Positions 25,509-34,633 of a stretch of DNA of 64,000 nt are shown piece by piece (position 1 is the stretch's first letter; every line of letters begins with the position of its first letter). Source of the DNA: Paenibacillus sp. DMB5 (GTDB taxonomy: Bacteria > Bacillota > Bacilli > Paenibacillales > Paenibacillaceae); assembly GCF_001517085.1 (NCBI RefSeq), contig NZ_LRAC01000168.1, positions 1 through 64,000 of the forward strand, given 5' to 3'. The notes under the pieces were generated by a model, which was given only the letters and a program-made list of their open reading frames with translations, was not told the DNA's origin and made no database searches. A program made the position numbers and the translations under genes.

Positions 25509-26403
25509 GGATGGGTTACAAATTGAATAACATCTTCCGCAAACCGGTCCGGCGCTTCAAAATGTGGCAGATGGCCGCAGTCCTCATATATTTTTAAAGT
25601 CCCGTTCAGTGTGTTTTCAACAAAACTCCTGGTCTGCTCTTCACAGGTAATCGGATCATACCTTCCTTTGATCAGAAGAACGGCAACCTTGAGATTTTTA
25701 AGTACGGGAAGCACCGGGTCGAACATCCGGCCCTCTTCCATCAGTTTGGACAAATGTATAAAACTGCGCCTTCCGAACTCTTCTGTCTCACTGCTTGAAT
25801 ACTGCATCTCTGTATAATTGTTGCCGTCATTCGGCGTATATACCTTCATTCTCAGTTCACCCAGACCTTGGCCTAACTCGAAAAAGGAGTGTAGCAGCTC
25901 CAGCGGCGGACGATTATCCTCTGCTGCTGTAAGACAAGCATTTGCCTGCTCTGATTTCCAGAGAGACTCGTACAAGCCTGCTGCCTTGCGCAGCCAGCTC
26001 TGAAGTGATTTTGGCAAATCTAAGGAAGGCCCCTCCAAAATCAGGCTCTCTACCGAGTCGGGATACTTGCCGGCATACCGGACCCCCAGCAAACCACCAA
26101 AAGAATGGCCCAGAACAGACCATTTTGCAATCCCCAGCTCTTTACGCAGCTGCTCACAGTCCTCTACCAAATCCTCCAGCGCTAACGGCTCACTCTCTCC
26201 GATCTCCTCAGAACGCCATACTCCCCGCTGGTCAATGCCAATTAGGCGGAGTTGGCTGATAAGCGCTGAGACTGATGCAGCATGAATTCATAGCAGCTTT
26301 CTCCCGGTCCCCCATGCAGATACAACAGTGGCGGAGCCGCTTCATCACCGTGAATTTCTACATACAGCCGTTTACCGCGGACTTTAATAAATGCAGTTTC
26401 CAT
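25505..26403 (-). pseudogene. Alpha/beta hydrolase (proline iminopeptidase-like), frameshifted
   Basis: The N-terminal part (from ATG 26403, behind AGGAAGGGA) has the strand and HGGPG oxyanion motif. Near 26258-26268 the frame breaks; the continuation (LISQLRLIGIDQRG, then GHSFGG with the nucleophile Ser, GRYDPIT with Asp, CGHLPHFEAP with His) is read one base off. One added base restores about 299 residues with a complete triad. Family S33 members include prolyl iminopeptidases and lactonases. Without repair only a 221-residue C-terminal fragment could be made. Confidence 0.83.
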
Positions 26404-26426
26404 ACAGACCATCCCTTCCTGTACCT

Positions 26427-26894
26427 CTAACTGTTAAAATTCATATCTCTACCTAACCTGCCAACGGAAATTAACCGCCTGAAATTCTCAACCAATTCCA
26501 TATGGTATTCCTTGTCGAACAGATACCCTCCGGACAGGGTTATGTCAGGCAAGCCTAAGCTATATTGGTGCTGAGTAAGAGAATACAGGATCATAAAGTC
26601 ACCCTTTTTATTCGTACGCTTAACCGAGATTGTAAACTCCTCCGGCGACATTGCACTTAAGTCTGCATGTTCTAACCTATCGAAGTGTTCCAGCTCGTGA
26701 ACAAAACGCTGAAGCTGCTCCAGCTCGAACCAGACATTAAGACTGCAGCCAGTAAACTTGTTATTTGTAACCTCAATACTGCAAGCCATGCTAGGTAACC
26801 GTTCATATATGTACTGCTCGAGATAAAAGGTGATGTATGACGCTCTATCGGACGAGTATATCCTGAAGTCATAATCGGTGTGCGGGGTAAACAT
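26427..26894 (-). CDS. Hypothetical protein, WapI-immunity-like size
   Basis: A 155-residue soluble protein rich in aromatic and acidic residues (ITFYLEQYIYERLPSMACSIEV, NVWFELEQLQRFVHELEHFDR). It resembles small Firmicute WapI-type immunity proteins in length and composition, but I cannot confirm this. I choose the ATG at 26894 behind GGGAGGGAG; a TTG start 21 bp upstream is less likely. It lies upstream of, and in the same direction as, the broken hydrolase. Confidence 0.65.
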   Translation of the reverse strand: MFTPHTDYDFRIYSSDRASYITFYLEQYIYERLPSMACSIEVTNNKFTGCSLNVWFELEQLQRFVHELEHFDRLEHADLSAMSPEEFTISVKRTNKKGDFMILYSLTQHQYSLGLPDITLSGGYLFDKEYHMELVENFRRLISVGRLGRDMNFNS

Positions 26895-26993
26895 GGCTCC
26901 CTCCCAGGCGGACAAAATGAAACAGACTTCTAAAATGTTCCAACTACTCTATGCCCATTGTAATCTCTAACCTCCCTCCCAGCCAATACATCC

Positions 26994-27176
26994 TAACGGA
27001 CTCGGCGGACCTTATTCTCGCAATCTCGGCCCTGCGGCGGGTTTAACGGACTCCAGTGACGTTATTTGCACCAATTTTATCCGCACTAACGCAAATCCGT
27101 CTAAATAGCGTCATCTGAGTCCGTTAGAATGTCCAACCGCCGGAAAATCGGCAAATAACGCCTCCTGGGTCCGTTA
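26994..27176. repeat. Intergenic element: four 24-nt units, two forward and two reverse
   Basis: Four copies of a 24-nt unit (TAACGGACYC, four variable bases, GRCGYTATTT) lie at 26994-27017 and 27044-27067 (forward), then 27103-27126 and 27153-27176 (reverse). Start-to-start spacing is 50, 59 and 50. The inner pair agrees at 20 of 24 positions and could form a long hairpin. The spacer between the reverse copies carries CGCCGGAAA, also present at the second locus of the same design (41797-41987). No gene is seen from 26915 to 27419. Confidence 0.8.
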
Positions 27177-27249
27177 GAGCACCCCGTGCGCTGCAGCTGC
27201 TATGAATGCTCCGTTAGAGCGCCCCGTGTGCTGCAGGTGCTATAAATGC
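27170..27249. repeat. Two tandem 40-bp repeats
   Basis: Copies 27170-27209 and 27210-27249 differ at 4 of 40 positions. Each begins TCCGTTAGAGC, the end of the reverse 24-nt unit that precedes them, so they look like a local expansion from that element. Confidence 0.9.
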
Positions 27250-27303
27250 TCCGGCTGCGGTGAGTGGGACTATTGCTACACCTGCCTCATCCCGCCACCC
27301 GCG

Positions 27304-27348
27304 CAAAAAACAGGACAGCGCCTCCCAAAGCGGGAGAACGCTGCCCTG
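27304..27348 (-). terminator. Intrinsic terminator of the sugar ABC operon
   Basis: An imperfect stem (CAGG..CAGCG..CTCCC with GGGAG..CGCTG..CCTG, 27311-27348) is followed on the minus strand by a T run (27310-27304). It lies 70 nt past the solute-binding-protein stop. Confidence 0.8.
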
Positions 27349-27418
27349 CTCTTGCATAAACCTACGCCTGCCCGCCCCAGCGGACCGCATATCCCTGCCT
27401 ATAGCTGGCTATTCATTA

Positions 27419-29011
27419 TTACTTGTTCGCCAGGAAGGCATCAATCTGTGCCTGCAGCTCGGTCTGAATCTTATCAAGACCCGCGGATTTCAGCTGCTTG
27501 TTCAGTTCAGCCAGTCCTTTGTCGATGTCTTCGATTACGCCGTATTCCAGCGGAATGGCGTAGCGCAGCATTACGTTGCCGACATTGGCGATTTCTGTCT
27601 TCACTTTGCTGTTGTCGAACACGAAGGTCTCCAGATCATAGTGGTACACGCTTGCTTCCCACTTCTTGACCAGATCGGAAGCTTCCTGCGGGAACGCTTC
27701 ATTGTCGCGGTTCAGCGGCGAGTTGAAGTTCCAGTTGGAGAAGCCGGTGTAGTTCGGGTTCTTCTCAAGCGCTTTGTATTTGTCGTCACCAACCGGCTCA
27801 TAGTGCACGCCGTTGATACCGTACATGATCAGGTCGTGAAGCTGTTTATCATTTTGCATCAGATCGATCATCATCAGGGAGCGCTCCACATTTTTGGAGG
27901 TCGCATGGATGGATGTGCCGTTCTGTGTCGAGATGGCGATCGATTTTTTCTTACCCTGGTTGATGTCAGCCAGCGCTACCTCGTAAGGTGAATTTTCCTG
28001 GCGCATCAGGGCCATCAGGGCACCCAGTGTACCGTTGTTGTGCGTAATGGATGCGGTTTTGCCTGCTTTGAAGTCAGCCTGATGATCGTTTTTGCTGTTC
28101 AGCACGTTCTTGGACCAGGCGTTATTGTCGGCGAGATCCTTGTAGTATACCAGCAGATCCTTGAATTCCTGAGTTTCATAGACGTTGAATACTTTACCTG
28201 TCGGATCATCCAGCTTGAAGGCGAACGGCAGGTCGAGGTCGAACATGTTCCATTCATTCTGCTGCTTCAGCAGGACACGGTCGAGGTTATGATATTTCCA
28301 GTCTCCGGTTTCCGGAGTGAACGGGGCAACGCCCTTTTCTTTCTCAGCAATGGTTTTCAGGTAAGTCGCATAGGTTTCAGGGCTGTTGATCTCAGGCAGA
28401 TTGTACTTTTTGCGCAAGTCTTCGCGGTAGAGAATCAGCTTCTCAACAGACTCCCCTCTGTTCTGCGGAACCATGTACAGCTTGCCGTTCACTTTGGCCT
28501 GATCCCAGCTTACCTGCGGCATAGCCTTCATAGTTTCCGGCATGTATTTGTTCAGCAGCTCATCGGTCAGCTCCAGGAAGCCGCCTTTCAGCGCCTGGTC
28601 ATTGTAGCCAGCCCAGTTTGCCGAGTAGATCAGGTCAAAATCCTCATTCGCCGCCAGCTTCAGCGGATATTTCTGCGCCCAGTCGGACCAGTCCAGGAAC
28701 TCGCCTTCGATGGTTGCATTGATCTTTTCCTTCAAGACTTTATTGATTTCGGCGAACACGCTGTCATAATCGACCGGCTTAGGTCCGACAAAAATCATTT
28801 TCAGCTTCACTTCTTTGGATGTATCAATGGTACCGGAAGCCGCAGGATCTGTTGCAGTTCCCGTATCCGTGCTGTTACCGCCTGCCTCTGATGCACTATT
28901 AGTAGGCTCAGCTGGAGCATTGGCATTGTTATTGCCTCCGCCGCACGCACTTAGAATCATAACGAAGGTTAAAACGAGCGCCAGCAGCATCATTCTATTT
29001 CTTTTCAGCAT
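27419..29011 (-). CDS. Extracellular sugar-binding lipoprotein (LplA/YtcQ-type)
   Basis: A 530-residue solute-binding lipoprotein: signal peptide and lipobox ILSAC, then a Ser/Thr/Asn-rich linker and a type-I family fold. The N-terminal hydrolase-like segment KMIFVGPKPVDYDSVF and the region DFDLIYSANWAGYNDQA are typical of the large Paenibacillus LplA group. It binds oligosaccharides, substrate unknown. The start is the ATG at 29011 behind GGGGGAAGG; an open frame continues 78 nt upstream but is not needed. Third gene of the lplB-lplC-lplA style operon. Confidence 0.92.
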   Translation of the reverse strand: MLKRNRMMLLALVLTFVMILSACGGGNNNANAPAEPTNSASEAGGNSTDTGTATDPAASGTIDTSKEVKLKMIFVGPKPVDYDSVFAEINKVLKEKINATIEGEFLDWSDWAQKYPLKLAANEDFDLIYSANWAGYNDQALKGGFLELTDELLNKYMPETMKAMPQVSWDQAKVNGKLYMVPQNRGESVEKLILYREDLRKKYNLPEINSPETYATYLKTIAEKEKGVAPFTPETGDWKYHNLDRVLLKQQNEWNMFDLDLPFAFKLDDPTGKVFNVYETQEFKDLLVYYKDLADNNAWSKNVLNSKNDHQADFKAGKTASITHNNGTLGALMALMRQENSPYEVALADINQGKKKSIAISTQNGTSIHATSKNVERSLMMIDLMQNDKQLHDLIMYGINGVHYEPVGDDKYKALEKNPNYTGFSNWNFNSPLNRDNEAFPQEASDLVKKWEASVYHYDLETFVFDNSKVKTEIANVGNVMLRYAIPLEYGVIEDIDKGLAELNKQLKSAGLDKIQTELQAQIDAFLANK

Positions 29012-29072
29012 CTCAAGCCTTCCCCCTTGTAGTTGAATATGAAATCTATTGATAAACCGGATGACTCCGGGT

Positions 29073-29954
29073 TCACCCTTTAACAGCACCGATCGTTAAG
29101 CCTTGGACAAAATAACGCTGCACGAACGGATAAGCCAGCAGGATCGGGCCAGTAGCCACAACCGTCATTGCCATTTTGAGGCTCTCGGTCGGAATGGCTG
29201 TAGTCACGACAGCGCCTGCACCCATCATCGCCTTGCGCATACCGTCCATGTTGCCCAGCATTTTGTACAAATAATACTGCAGCGGCATCAGATTCTCATC
29301 GGAGATGAACAGAAGCGCATTATACCAGTCATTCCAGTAAGCCAGAGCCAGGAACAATCCGATTGTAGCCAGGGCCGGCTTGGACAGCGGCAGAATCAGG
29401 CGGACATAAATCCGGAAGTCGCCGGCGCCGTCAATTTTGGCCGATTCGACAATGGCTTCGGGTATGCTGCTCATAAAGGACTTCATGACGATAATGTAGA
29501 ACACATTCAGCATCATCGGCACAACCAAGGCCATCGGCGTATCCTTCATGTTGAGATAGTTGACGATCAGCAGATACCACGGGACGAGCCCGCCGCTGAA
29601 CAGGGTGGTAAAGAAGAAGAAGAACGAAAACTTGTTGCGCCACTTGAAGTCCTTGCGGGACAGCGCGTATGCAGTCATCGAAGTCAGGAACAATCCCAGC
29701 ACGGTGCCGGTCGCCGTAACCCCGATAGTCACCAGATAAGCATTAATCATTTCTTGCGGGTATTTAAAAAGAATACTGTAAGCCTCGGTTGAAAAGGCAG
29801 TTGGTATAAACTGATAGCCGTCCGTTACGATTTTGGTCTCTTCCGTCAGGGATGAGGAGACAACCAGAATGAACGGGAAGATACATAGCACGGCGAGAAG
29901 GATCAGTGAAACATAACCAATGGCTGAGAAAATTTTGCGGTCAAGCTGCTTCAT
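29073..29954 (-). CDS. Sugar ABC transporter permease (LplC/CUT1 type)
   Basis: A 293-residue inner-membrane permease with six helices. The EAA-like loop ESAKIDGAGDFRIYVRLILPLSKPALATIGLF is the ATPase contact, and the C-terminus ends YFVQGLTIGAVKG, as in the LplC group. It lies 27 bp after the first permease gene and 61 bp before the binding-protein gene. No ATPase gene is nearby, so a shared ATPase (MsmX-like) encoded elsewhere is expected. Confidence 0.93.
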   Translation of the reverse strand: MKQLDRKIFSAIGYVSLILLAVLCIFPFILVVSSSLTEETKIVTDGYQFIPTAFSTEAYSILFKYPQEMINAYLVTIGVTATGTVLGLFLTSMTAYALSRKDFKWRNKFSFFFFFTTLFSGGLVPWYLLIVNYLNMKDTPMALVVPMMLNVFYIIVMKSFMSSIPEAIVESAKIDGAGDFRIYVRLILPLSKPALATIGLFLALAYWNDWYNALLFISDENLMPLQYYLYKMLGNMDGMRKAMMGAGAVVTTAIPTESLKMAMTVVATGPILLAYPFVQRYFVQGLTIGAVKG

Positions 29955-29981
29955 ATCGTTACCTCCATTTCCTGTTTGTCC

Positions 29982-30902
29982 CTAGAACAAGGCACGGTCT
30001 TTGTCGTATTTGCGGACAGCGTAGTTCACCGTCATAATGGTTGCGAAGCCAAGCACCGACTGGAACACGCCTGCCGCAGCCGACATTCCGATATCATTGG
30101 AAGTAATCAGGGACCGGAAAACAAAGGTATCGATAACATCCGTCGCGGAAAACAGCAGCCCGTTGTTGCCGATCATATTGTAGAACATTCCGAAATCACC
30201 GCGGAAAATGTTCCCGACCGCCAGCAGCACCAGAATGATAACCGTCGGCATCAGATTCGGGATCGTTACTTTCATAATCCGCTGGAAAATGTTCGCGCCG
30301 TCAATCTCGGCAGCTTCATACATCTCCGTATCAATGCCTGTTATCGCTGCCAGATACATTACCGTTCCGTACCCGAGGCTCTTCCAGGCAGCTACAAGCA
30401 CCAGGATGTAAGGCCAGTAAGCAGGCGTATTATAAATATCGATTGGCTCAAGGCCAAGCCCTCTGAGCAGCGCATTCACCGTACCGATATCATAGTTCAG
30501 CAGGTTATAGGCAATCGCCCCGACCACGACCCAGGAGATAAAATAAGGCAGGAACAGTGCAGACTGTGTAAGCTTGCGGAACCATTTGCCTCCGACCTCG
30601 AACAGCATAATTGCGGCAAAAATCTGCAGTATGTTGTTTACCGTAATAAAAGCGATGTTGTACAGCGCCGTATTCCGCGTTACCCGCCAGGCGTCGCCTG
30701 ATTCAAAGAAGAAGCGGAAGTTGTCCAGCCCGTTCCACGCACTGCCGAAGATCCCTCCGGCGTAATCGTATTTCTTAAAGGCGATGACGATCCCCGCCAT
30801 CGGGATGTAAGCAAACAGGAGGAAGAAGGCAACCGCCGGCAACAGCATCAGCAAGATAACCTTATAATTTTTTAAATCACTCCAGAATGTATGCCTTTTC
30901 AT
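29982..30902 (-). CDS. Sugar ABC transporter permease (LplB type)
   Basis: A 306-residue permease with six predicted helices and the coupling loop EAAEIDGANIFQRIMKVTIPNLMPTVIILVLL. I choose the ATG at 30902 (MKRHTFWSDLKNYK), behind GAGAGGGG; an upstream ATG is less plausible. It is the first gene of the transporter operon, and YesM/YesN lie directly upstream in the same direction, separated by a terminator. Confidence 0.93.
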   Translation of the reverse strand: MKRHTFWSDLKNYKVILLMLLPAVAFFLLFAYIPMAGIVIAFKKYDYAGGIFGSAWNGLDNFRFFFESGDAWRVTRNTALYNIAFITVNNILQIFAAIMLFEVGGKWFRKLTQSALFLPYFISWVVVGAIAYNLLNYDIGTVNALLRGLGLEPIDIYNTPAYWPYILVLVAAWKSLGYGTVMYLAAITGIDTEMYEAAEIDGANIFQRIMKVTIPNLMPTVIILVLLAVGNIFRGDFGMFYNMIGNNGLLFSATDVIDTFVFRSLITSNDIGMSAAAGVFQSVLGFATIMTVNYAVRKYDKDRALF

Positions 30903-31008
30903 TTCTGCACCCCTCTCATCTCTATATCTCACATTATAAGCAGGGCGTGCTTCCGGCATAATTCAGCGAAACAACTAAACTTAATACTAATTCAACGATT
31001 TAGTATAT

Positions 31009-31041
31009 AAAAAAAGCCCCGTTCCACCCGGAACAGAGGCT
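31009..31041 (-). terminator. Intrinsic terminator after the YesN gene
   Basis: On the minus strand, AGCC-bulge-GTTCC pairs with GGAAC-bulge-GGCT (31015-31041), followed by a T run (31014-31009). It separates the two-component operon from the transporter operon. Confidence 0.75.
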
Positions 31042-31047
31042 GCAGTA

Positions 31048-32628
31048 TTATATTTTATTCCGCTTCCGGTACTCGCCCGGCGACATCCCCATATACTGCT
31101 TAAATTGCCGGTTGAAGTAGATGATATTTTTGTAGCCGGCCTGCTCGGCGATTTCATAGACCTTTTTGGTAGGGTCCTCCAGGAGATCACAGACCCGCTT
31201 CATCCGCAGCTCGCCGACATAGTCGCTGAACAGGCTGTTCGTCTCCACCTTGAACAAGTGGCCCAGGTAGTTAGGCGAGAAGTCGAAGTGGGCAGCCACC
31301 TCGTTAAGGGTAATCTTCTGATCCAGCCTCGCCTTCACATAGTCTGTAATTTCATCAATCAGCTTGCGCTTCTGCCGCTGGCGCTTCAGATACAGACGCT
31401 CCGACAGCTCGAAGAACCGCCGTCTCAGCCAGGAGAGGATGTCATGCACCGTCTCGAACTGGAACAGCACGAACGGCTGATGAGCGTCCCAGTTAAGAAT
31501 CTCGTACAGATGCTCGTTCATCTGCCGCAGGTCGGCGTGCAGCTTGGAGGTGATCCGGATAATGATATCGTAGATATCATTTTTTTGGGAGATCGGGCTG
31601 TCCCCGGCAAACAGCTGCAGCAGGCAGTCATCGACGGTCGTAAGGTCATACTCTAGCATGGCCTTCAGCATCCGGTCCACAATCTCCTCCAGATCGGAGG
31701 CTATTTTCTCCTTCGGGTGCCACTCTGAAGCGTCCTGAATGAGCCTGTTCTTGCCGACTATCCATTTGATGCTGAGCGCAGCCTGGGCCTGACGGTAGGA
31801 GTCATGCAGCTTGTCCGGCCCGGACGCATACATGCCTCTGCCGATGGTAATGGAGCAGGCAAATTCCTGATAGAACGCCCGGATCAGCTCCTCCAGCAGG
31901 GCAGTGAAATGCTGCTCCTGAACTGCAGCCAGAATGATAAAGTGATAGTCATAGCCGGTAATCACCATACCCAGATTATGCTCCCGGGCAAACTCCCGGA
32001 TAAACCCTCCGGCTCTGCTGCTCCAGGCAGACCGCTCTTCTTCGCTCCAGCCTCGTATTTTCCAGGCGATATCGTCCAGCTCCACAATCGCAACAGCCGA
32101 CAGTGCCTGCAGGTAAGGCGTGAGCACACCGAGAATATGTGTCTGCGCCGGTCCCGGCGCGGTCTCACTGAACCAGCGCAGCAGCAGCTCCTGATTGACA
32201 AGAGACAAGGTCTCAGTCAAGGAGGTATGCTGCTTGCGCTCCTTCTCGATCTTGGCGCAGAGCCGCTCCAGCATGCTGTACAGCTCCTCATCGTCCACAG
32301 GCTTCAGCAGATAGTCAGAGGCATTCAGCTGGATCGCCTCCTTGGCATAGCTGAAATCCTGATGGCCGCTGATGAACACAATCTCGACCTCCGGGTTCAG
32401 CTCCTTCGCCTTGCGGGCAAATTCCACCCCGGTCATAATCGGCATCCGGATGTCGGAGAGAATAATATCAACAGGCTGCTGCTCCATTATTTTGAGTGCG
32501 GCAAAGCCGCTGGCGGCCGTTCTGACACTATGCAGCGGCAGGCGGCTGCTTCCGGCCACACGCCGTCTCAACCATTCCAGATCGATGGCCTCATCATCCA
32601 CCAGCAAAATATTTATCTCCAGGGCCAT
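31048..32628 (-). CDS. YesN-type AraC response regulator
   Basis: A 526-residue regulator: N-terminal receiver (acid pocket Asp11-Asp12, phospho-acceptor Asp59 in IILSDIRMP, Lys in YLLKPVDDEEL), a long middle region with a partial GGDEF-like fold, and a C-terminal AraC DNA-binding domain (DYVKARLDQKITLNEVAAHFDFSPNYLGHLFK, then YEIAEQAGYKNIIYFNRQFKQYMGMSPGEYRK). Together with the adjacent YesM kinase it probably activates the sugar transporter operon that follows. The gap to the kinase gene is 6 bp. Confidence 0.94.
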   Translation of the reverse strand: MALEINILLVDDEAIDLEWLRRRVAGSSRLPLHSVRTAASGFAALKIMEQQPVDIILSDIRMPIMTGVEFARKAKELNPEVEIVFISGHQDFSYAKEAIQLNASDYLLKPVDDEELYSMLERLCAKIEKERKQHTSLTETLSLVNQELLLRWFSETAPGPAQTHILGVLTPYLQALSAVAIVELDDIAWKIRGWSEEERSAWSSRAGGFIREFAREHNLGMVITGYDYHFIILAAVQEQHFTALLEELIRAFYQEFACSITIGRGMYASGPDKLHDSYRQAQAALSIKWIVGKNRLIQDASEWHPKEKIASDLEEIVDRMLKAMLEYDLTTVDDCLLQLFAGDSPISQKNDIYDIIIRITSKLHADLRQMNEHLYEILNWDAHQPFVLFQFETVHDILSWLRRRFFELSERLYLKRQRQKRKLIDEITDYVKARLDQKITLNEVAAHFDFSPNYLGHLFKVETNSLFSDYVGELRMKRVCDLLEDPTKKVYEIAEQAGYKNIIYFNRQFKQYMGMSPGEYRKRNKI

Positions 32629-32634
32629 AATCCT

Positions 32635-34371
32635 CTACTCTCCCCTCACTTCGCGGATCTCCGCATTCTCAACCGGCAGGACAATCTGCACCGCCGTCCC
32701 GGCTCCGTAATAGCTGCCGATTTGAATCCCGTAATCATTGCCGTATCTCAACTTGATCCGTTCCTCCACATTTTTCAGGCCATAGCTTCCCGGCTGAAAA
32801 GAGCCTGCGCGCATGCTGCGCAGCGTATCCGGCCGCATGCCGATGCCATTATCAATCACCTTCAGCTCAATCCGGTCACCAAGCCTACGGCCCGTAATCC
32901 GGATGGCAATACTCTCGCCGAACCAGGCATGCTTAAATATATTTTCCACAAACGGCTGCAGGATCAGCTTGATGACCGGAACCTGCAGAATTTCAGGATC
33001 AATATCATAATAGACTTCAAAGGCGTCGGCATATTTCACCCGCTGGATTTCCAAATACATTTTGACCTGCTCCAGCTCTTTTTCAATTGAGATATAGACC
33101 CGCCCTTCGTTTAAGGTCAGCCGGTAAAACTTGGACAGCCCCTTCACCATCCGCGTAACCTTCCCGACCTCTCCAAGATTGGCCAGGCTGCCGATGGTGG
33201 ACAGGGTGTTATACAGGAAATGCGGGCTGATCTGGGCCTGCAGCACATCCAGCTCGGCCTGTTTCTTCTGAAGACCTTGAACATAGACGTTGCGTATCAG
33301 CTCCTGAATGCTCGCCGCCATCTGATTAAAGCTGTTGGCAATATACACAAATTCATCATTCCCGGGGAACCCGATCCGCTTGTAGAAGTTCCCTTCCTGG
33401 AAGGAACGGGCCAGGTAGACGATCCGCTTGATCTTTTTGCCGGATATTCGGGCCACAAGGAACCCGATCGCTGCCATAACCGCGAAGCTGATTGTGCAGA
33501 CAGTACCGATAGCCCTCTGCATTCTGCTTGCATCCTTGTTAAGATAGCTGTGCGGCACCCGCGCCTCAATGACATAACCGGGTATCGGAATATCCTCGCT
33601 GATAATCAGATAATTGTCCGGCTTATCCGGCTTGTCCGGTGTACCCTGCTCATAAATAGTCTGTCCTTGTACCCTGTCAACCAGCCGAAGCTCCAACCCC
33701 TGATCCACCGGGAAGGTATCAAAATTGCCGAACAGCTCATCTATTCTCGCCGTAACCCGGATATACCCGATGATTGACGGAGCCGCGTTGGAAGCCACGA
33801 GCTTGCGGAAGTAAGAAATGTTGCCAAGCTTACTGTCACTGTCCGCCTGCAGCCACAGGCTGTCCCGGTTATTCATCACGATCGAACGGAACCATTCCTT
33901 GTCCTCAATAACCCGGCCCGAGAGCACATAGTAATCGCTTCTGCCGATAGGCTCCGTCATATCGTCTCCGGTAATTTCAAGCATGGTCTCGTTAGCCGTA
34001 TACAGCGCAAGCCGCAGCTTGTTCCCGTATAACTGCAGAGGCGCCTTCATATAAGGGACGATATCATCGCGCATCTTGAGCATATTCTCCAGCGGATTAC
34101 CCCTGAACTGCAGCGCATTCTGAAAGTTCGTATTGAGAAACAGCGAATTGCTCATCCGCTTGATCTCATCGGTCTGGTATTCGATATTGCTCCTCGTCTG
34201 CTTAAGGGCCGTCCGCACATTCGTCTCCGCCATCTCGGTCCTGGACTCAACAAGCATCGTGTAGGCTATATAGCCGACCAGCAGGTCTGTCAGAAGGACC
34301 AGAACCAGATAAGGAATCATCATTTTGTAGGTGAACGGAATATACTTTTTATCCGGTGAAAATTTCTCCAT
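32635..34371 (-). CDS. YesM-type sensor histidine kinase
   Basis: A 578-residue kinase: TM1 (about 18-40), a large extracytoplasmic dCache-like domain (about 42-265), TM2, HAMP (about 295-350), and a His_kinase domain with QAQISPHFLYNTL (phospho-acceptor His) and an HATPase with DNGIGM and GLKNVEERIKLRYG. I start at the ATG at 34371 (MEKFSPDKKYIPF), behind AGGGAG; an upstream ATG lacks a ribosome site. Partner of the YesN regulator. It probably senses a sugar bound outside the cell. Confidence 0.93.
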   Translation of the reverse strand: MEKFSPDKKYIPFTYKMMIPYLVLVLLTDLLVGYIAYTMLVESRTEMAETNVRTALKQTRSNIEYQTDEIKRMSNSLFLNTNFQNALQFRGNPLENMLKMRDDIVPYMKAPLQLYGNKLRLALYTANETMLEITGDDMTEPIGRSDYYVLSGRVIEDKEWFRSIVMNNRDSLWLQADSDSKLGNISYFRKLVASNAAPSIIGYIRVTARIDELFGNFDTFPVDQGLELRLVDRVQGQTIYEQGTPDKPDKPDNYLIISEDIPIPGYVIEARVPHSYLNKDASRMQRAIGTVCTISFAVMAAIGFLVARISGKKIKRIVYLARSFQEGNFYKRIGFPGNDEFVYIANSFNQMAASIQELIRNVYVQGLQKKQAELDVLQAQISPHFLYNTLSTIGSLANLGEVGKVTRMVKGLSKFYRLTLNEGRVYISIEKELEQVKMYLEIQRVKYADAFEVYYDIDPEILQVPVIKLILQPFVENIFKHAWFGESIAIRITGRRLGDRIELKVIDNGIGMRPDTLRSMRAGSFQPGSYGLKNVEERIKLRYGNDYGIQIGSYYGAGTAVQIVLPVENAEIREVRGE

Positions 34372-34462
34372 ACCTGGTGCTCCCTTGCATGCTTGATTGC
34401 AGCTGTCCGCTGTTTTCATCCATTCTACAACGAAGTGTAAGCGGTTACTACTATTTTTACGC

Positions 34463-34488
34463 AAAAAAAAGAGGCATCAGCCGCCTCT
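34463..34488 (-). terminator. Intrinsic terminator or leader attenuator
   Basis: On the minus strand AGAGGC (34488-34483 strand) pairs with GCCTCT (34475-34470 strand) over a 7-nt loop, followed by eight T. It lies 146 nt downstream of the hprK stop and 92 nt upstream of the yesM start, so it either ends the hprK transcript or attenuates yesM. Confidence 0.75.
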
Positions 34489-34633
34489 GGCTGGTGCCCT
34501 GCCGGTACCATAATAGAAAGAAGTTGTATATATCCTTTTCTGGAGTGCCGCATTGCCTCACTATCTGATAGAATTATTATTGATGGTCTGTTTCGCTCTT
34601 TGATCCGGCATCCGGACGGTAGCGCTACGGCGC

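Noticed and set aside
31804..33090. 428-codon plus-strand open frame
   Set aside because: Antisense to the YesN and YesM genes, with a His/Gln/Arg-rich shadow composition.
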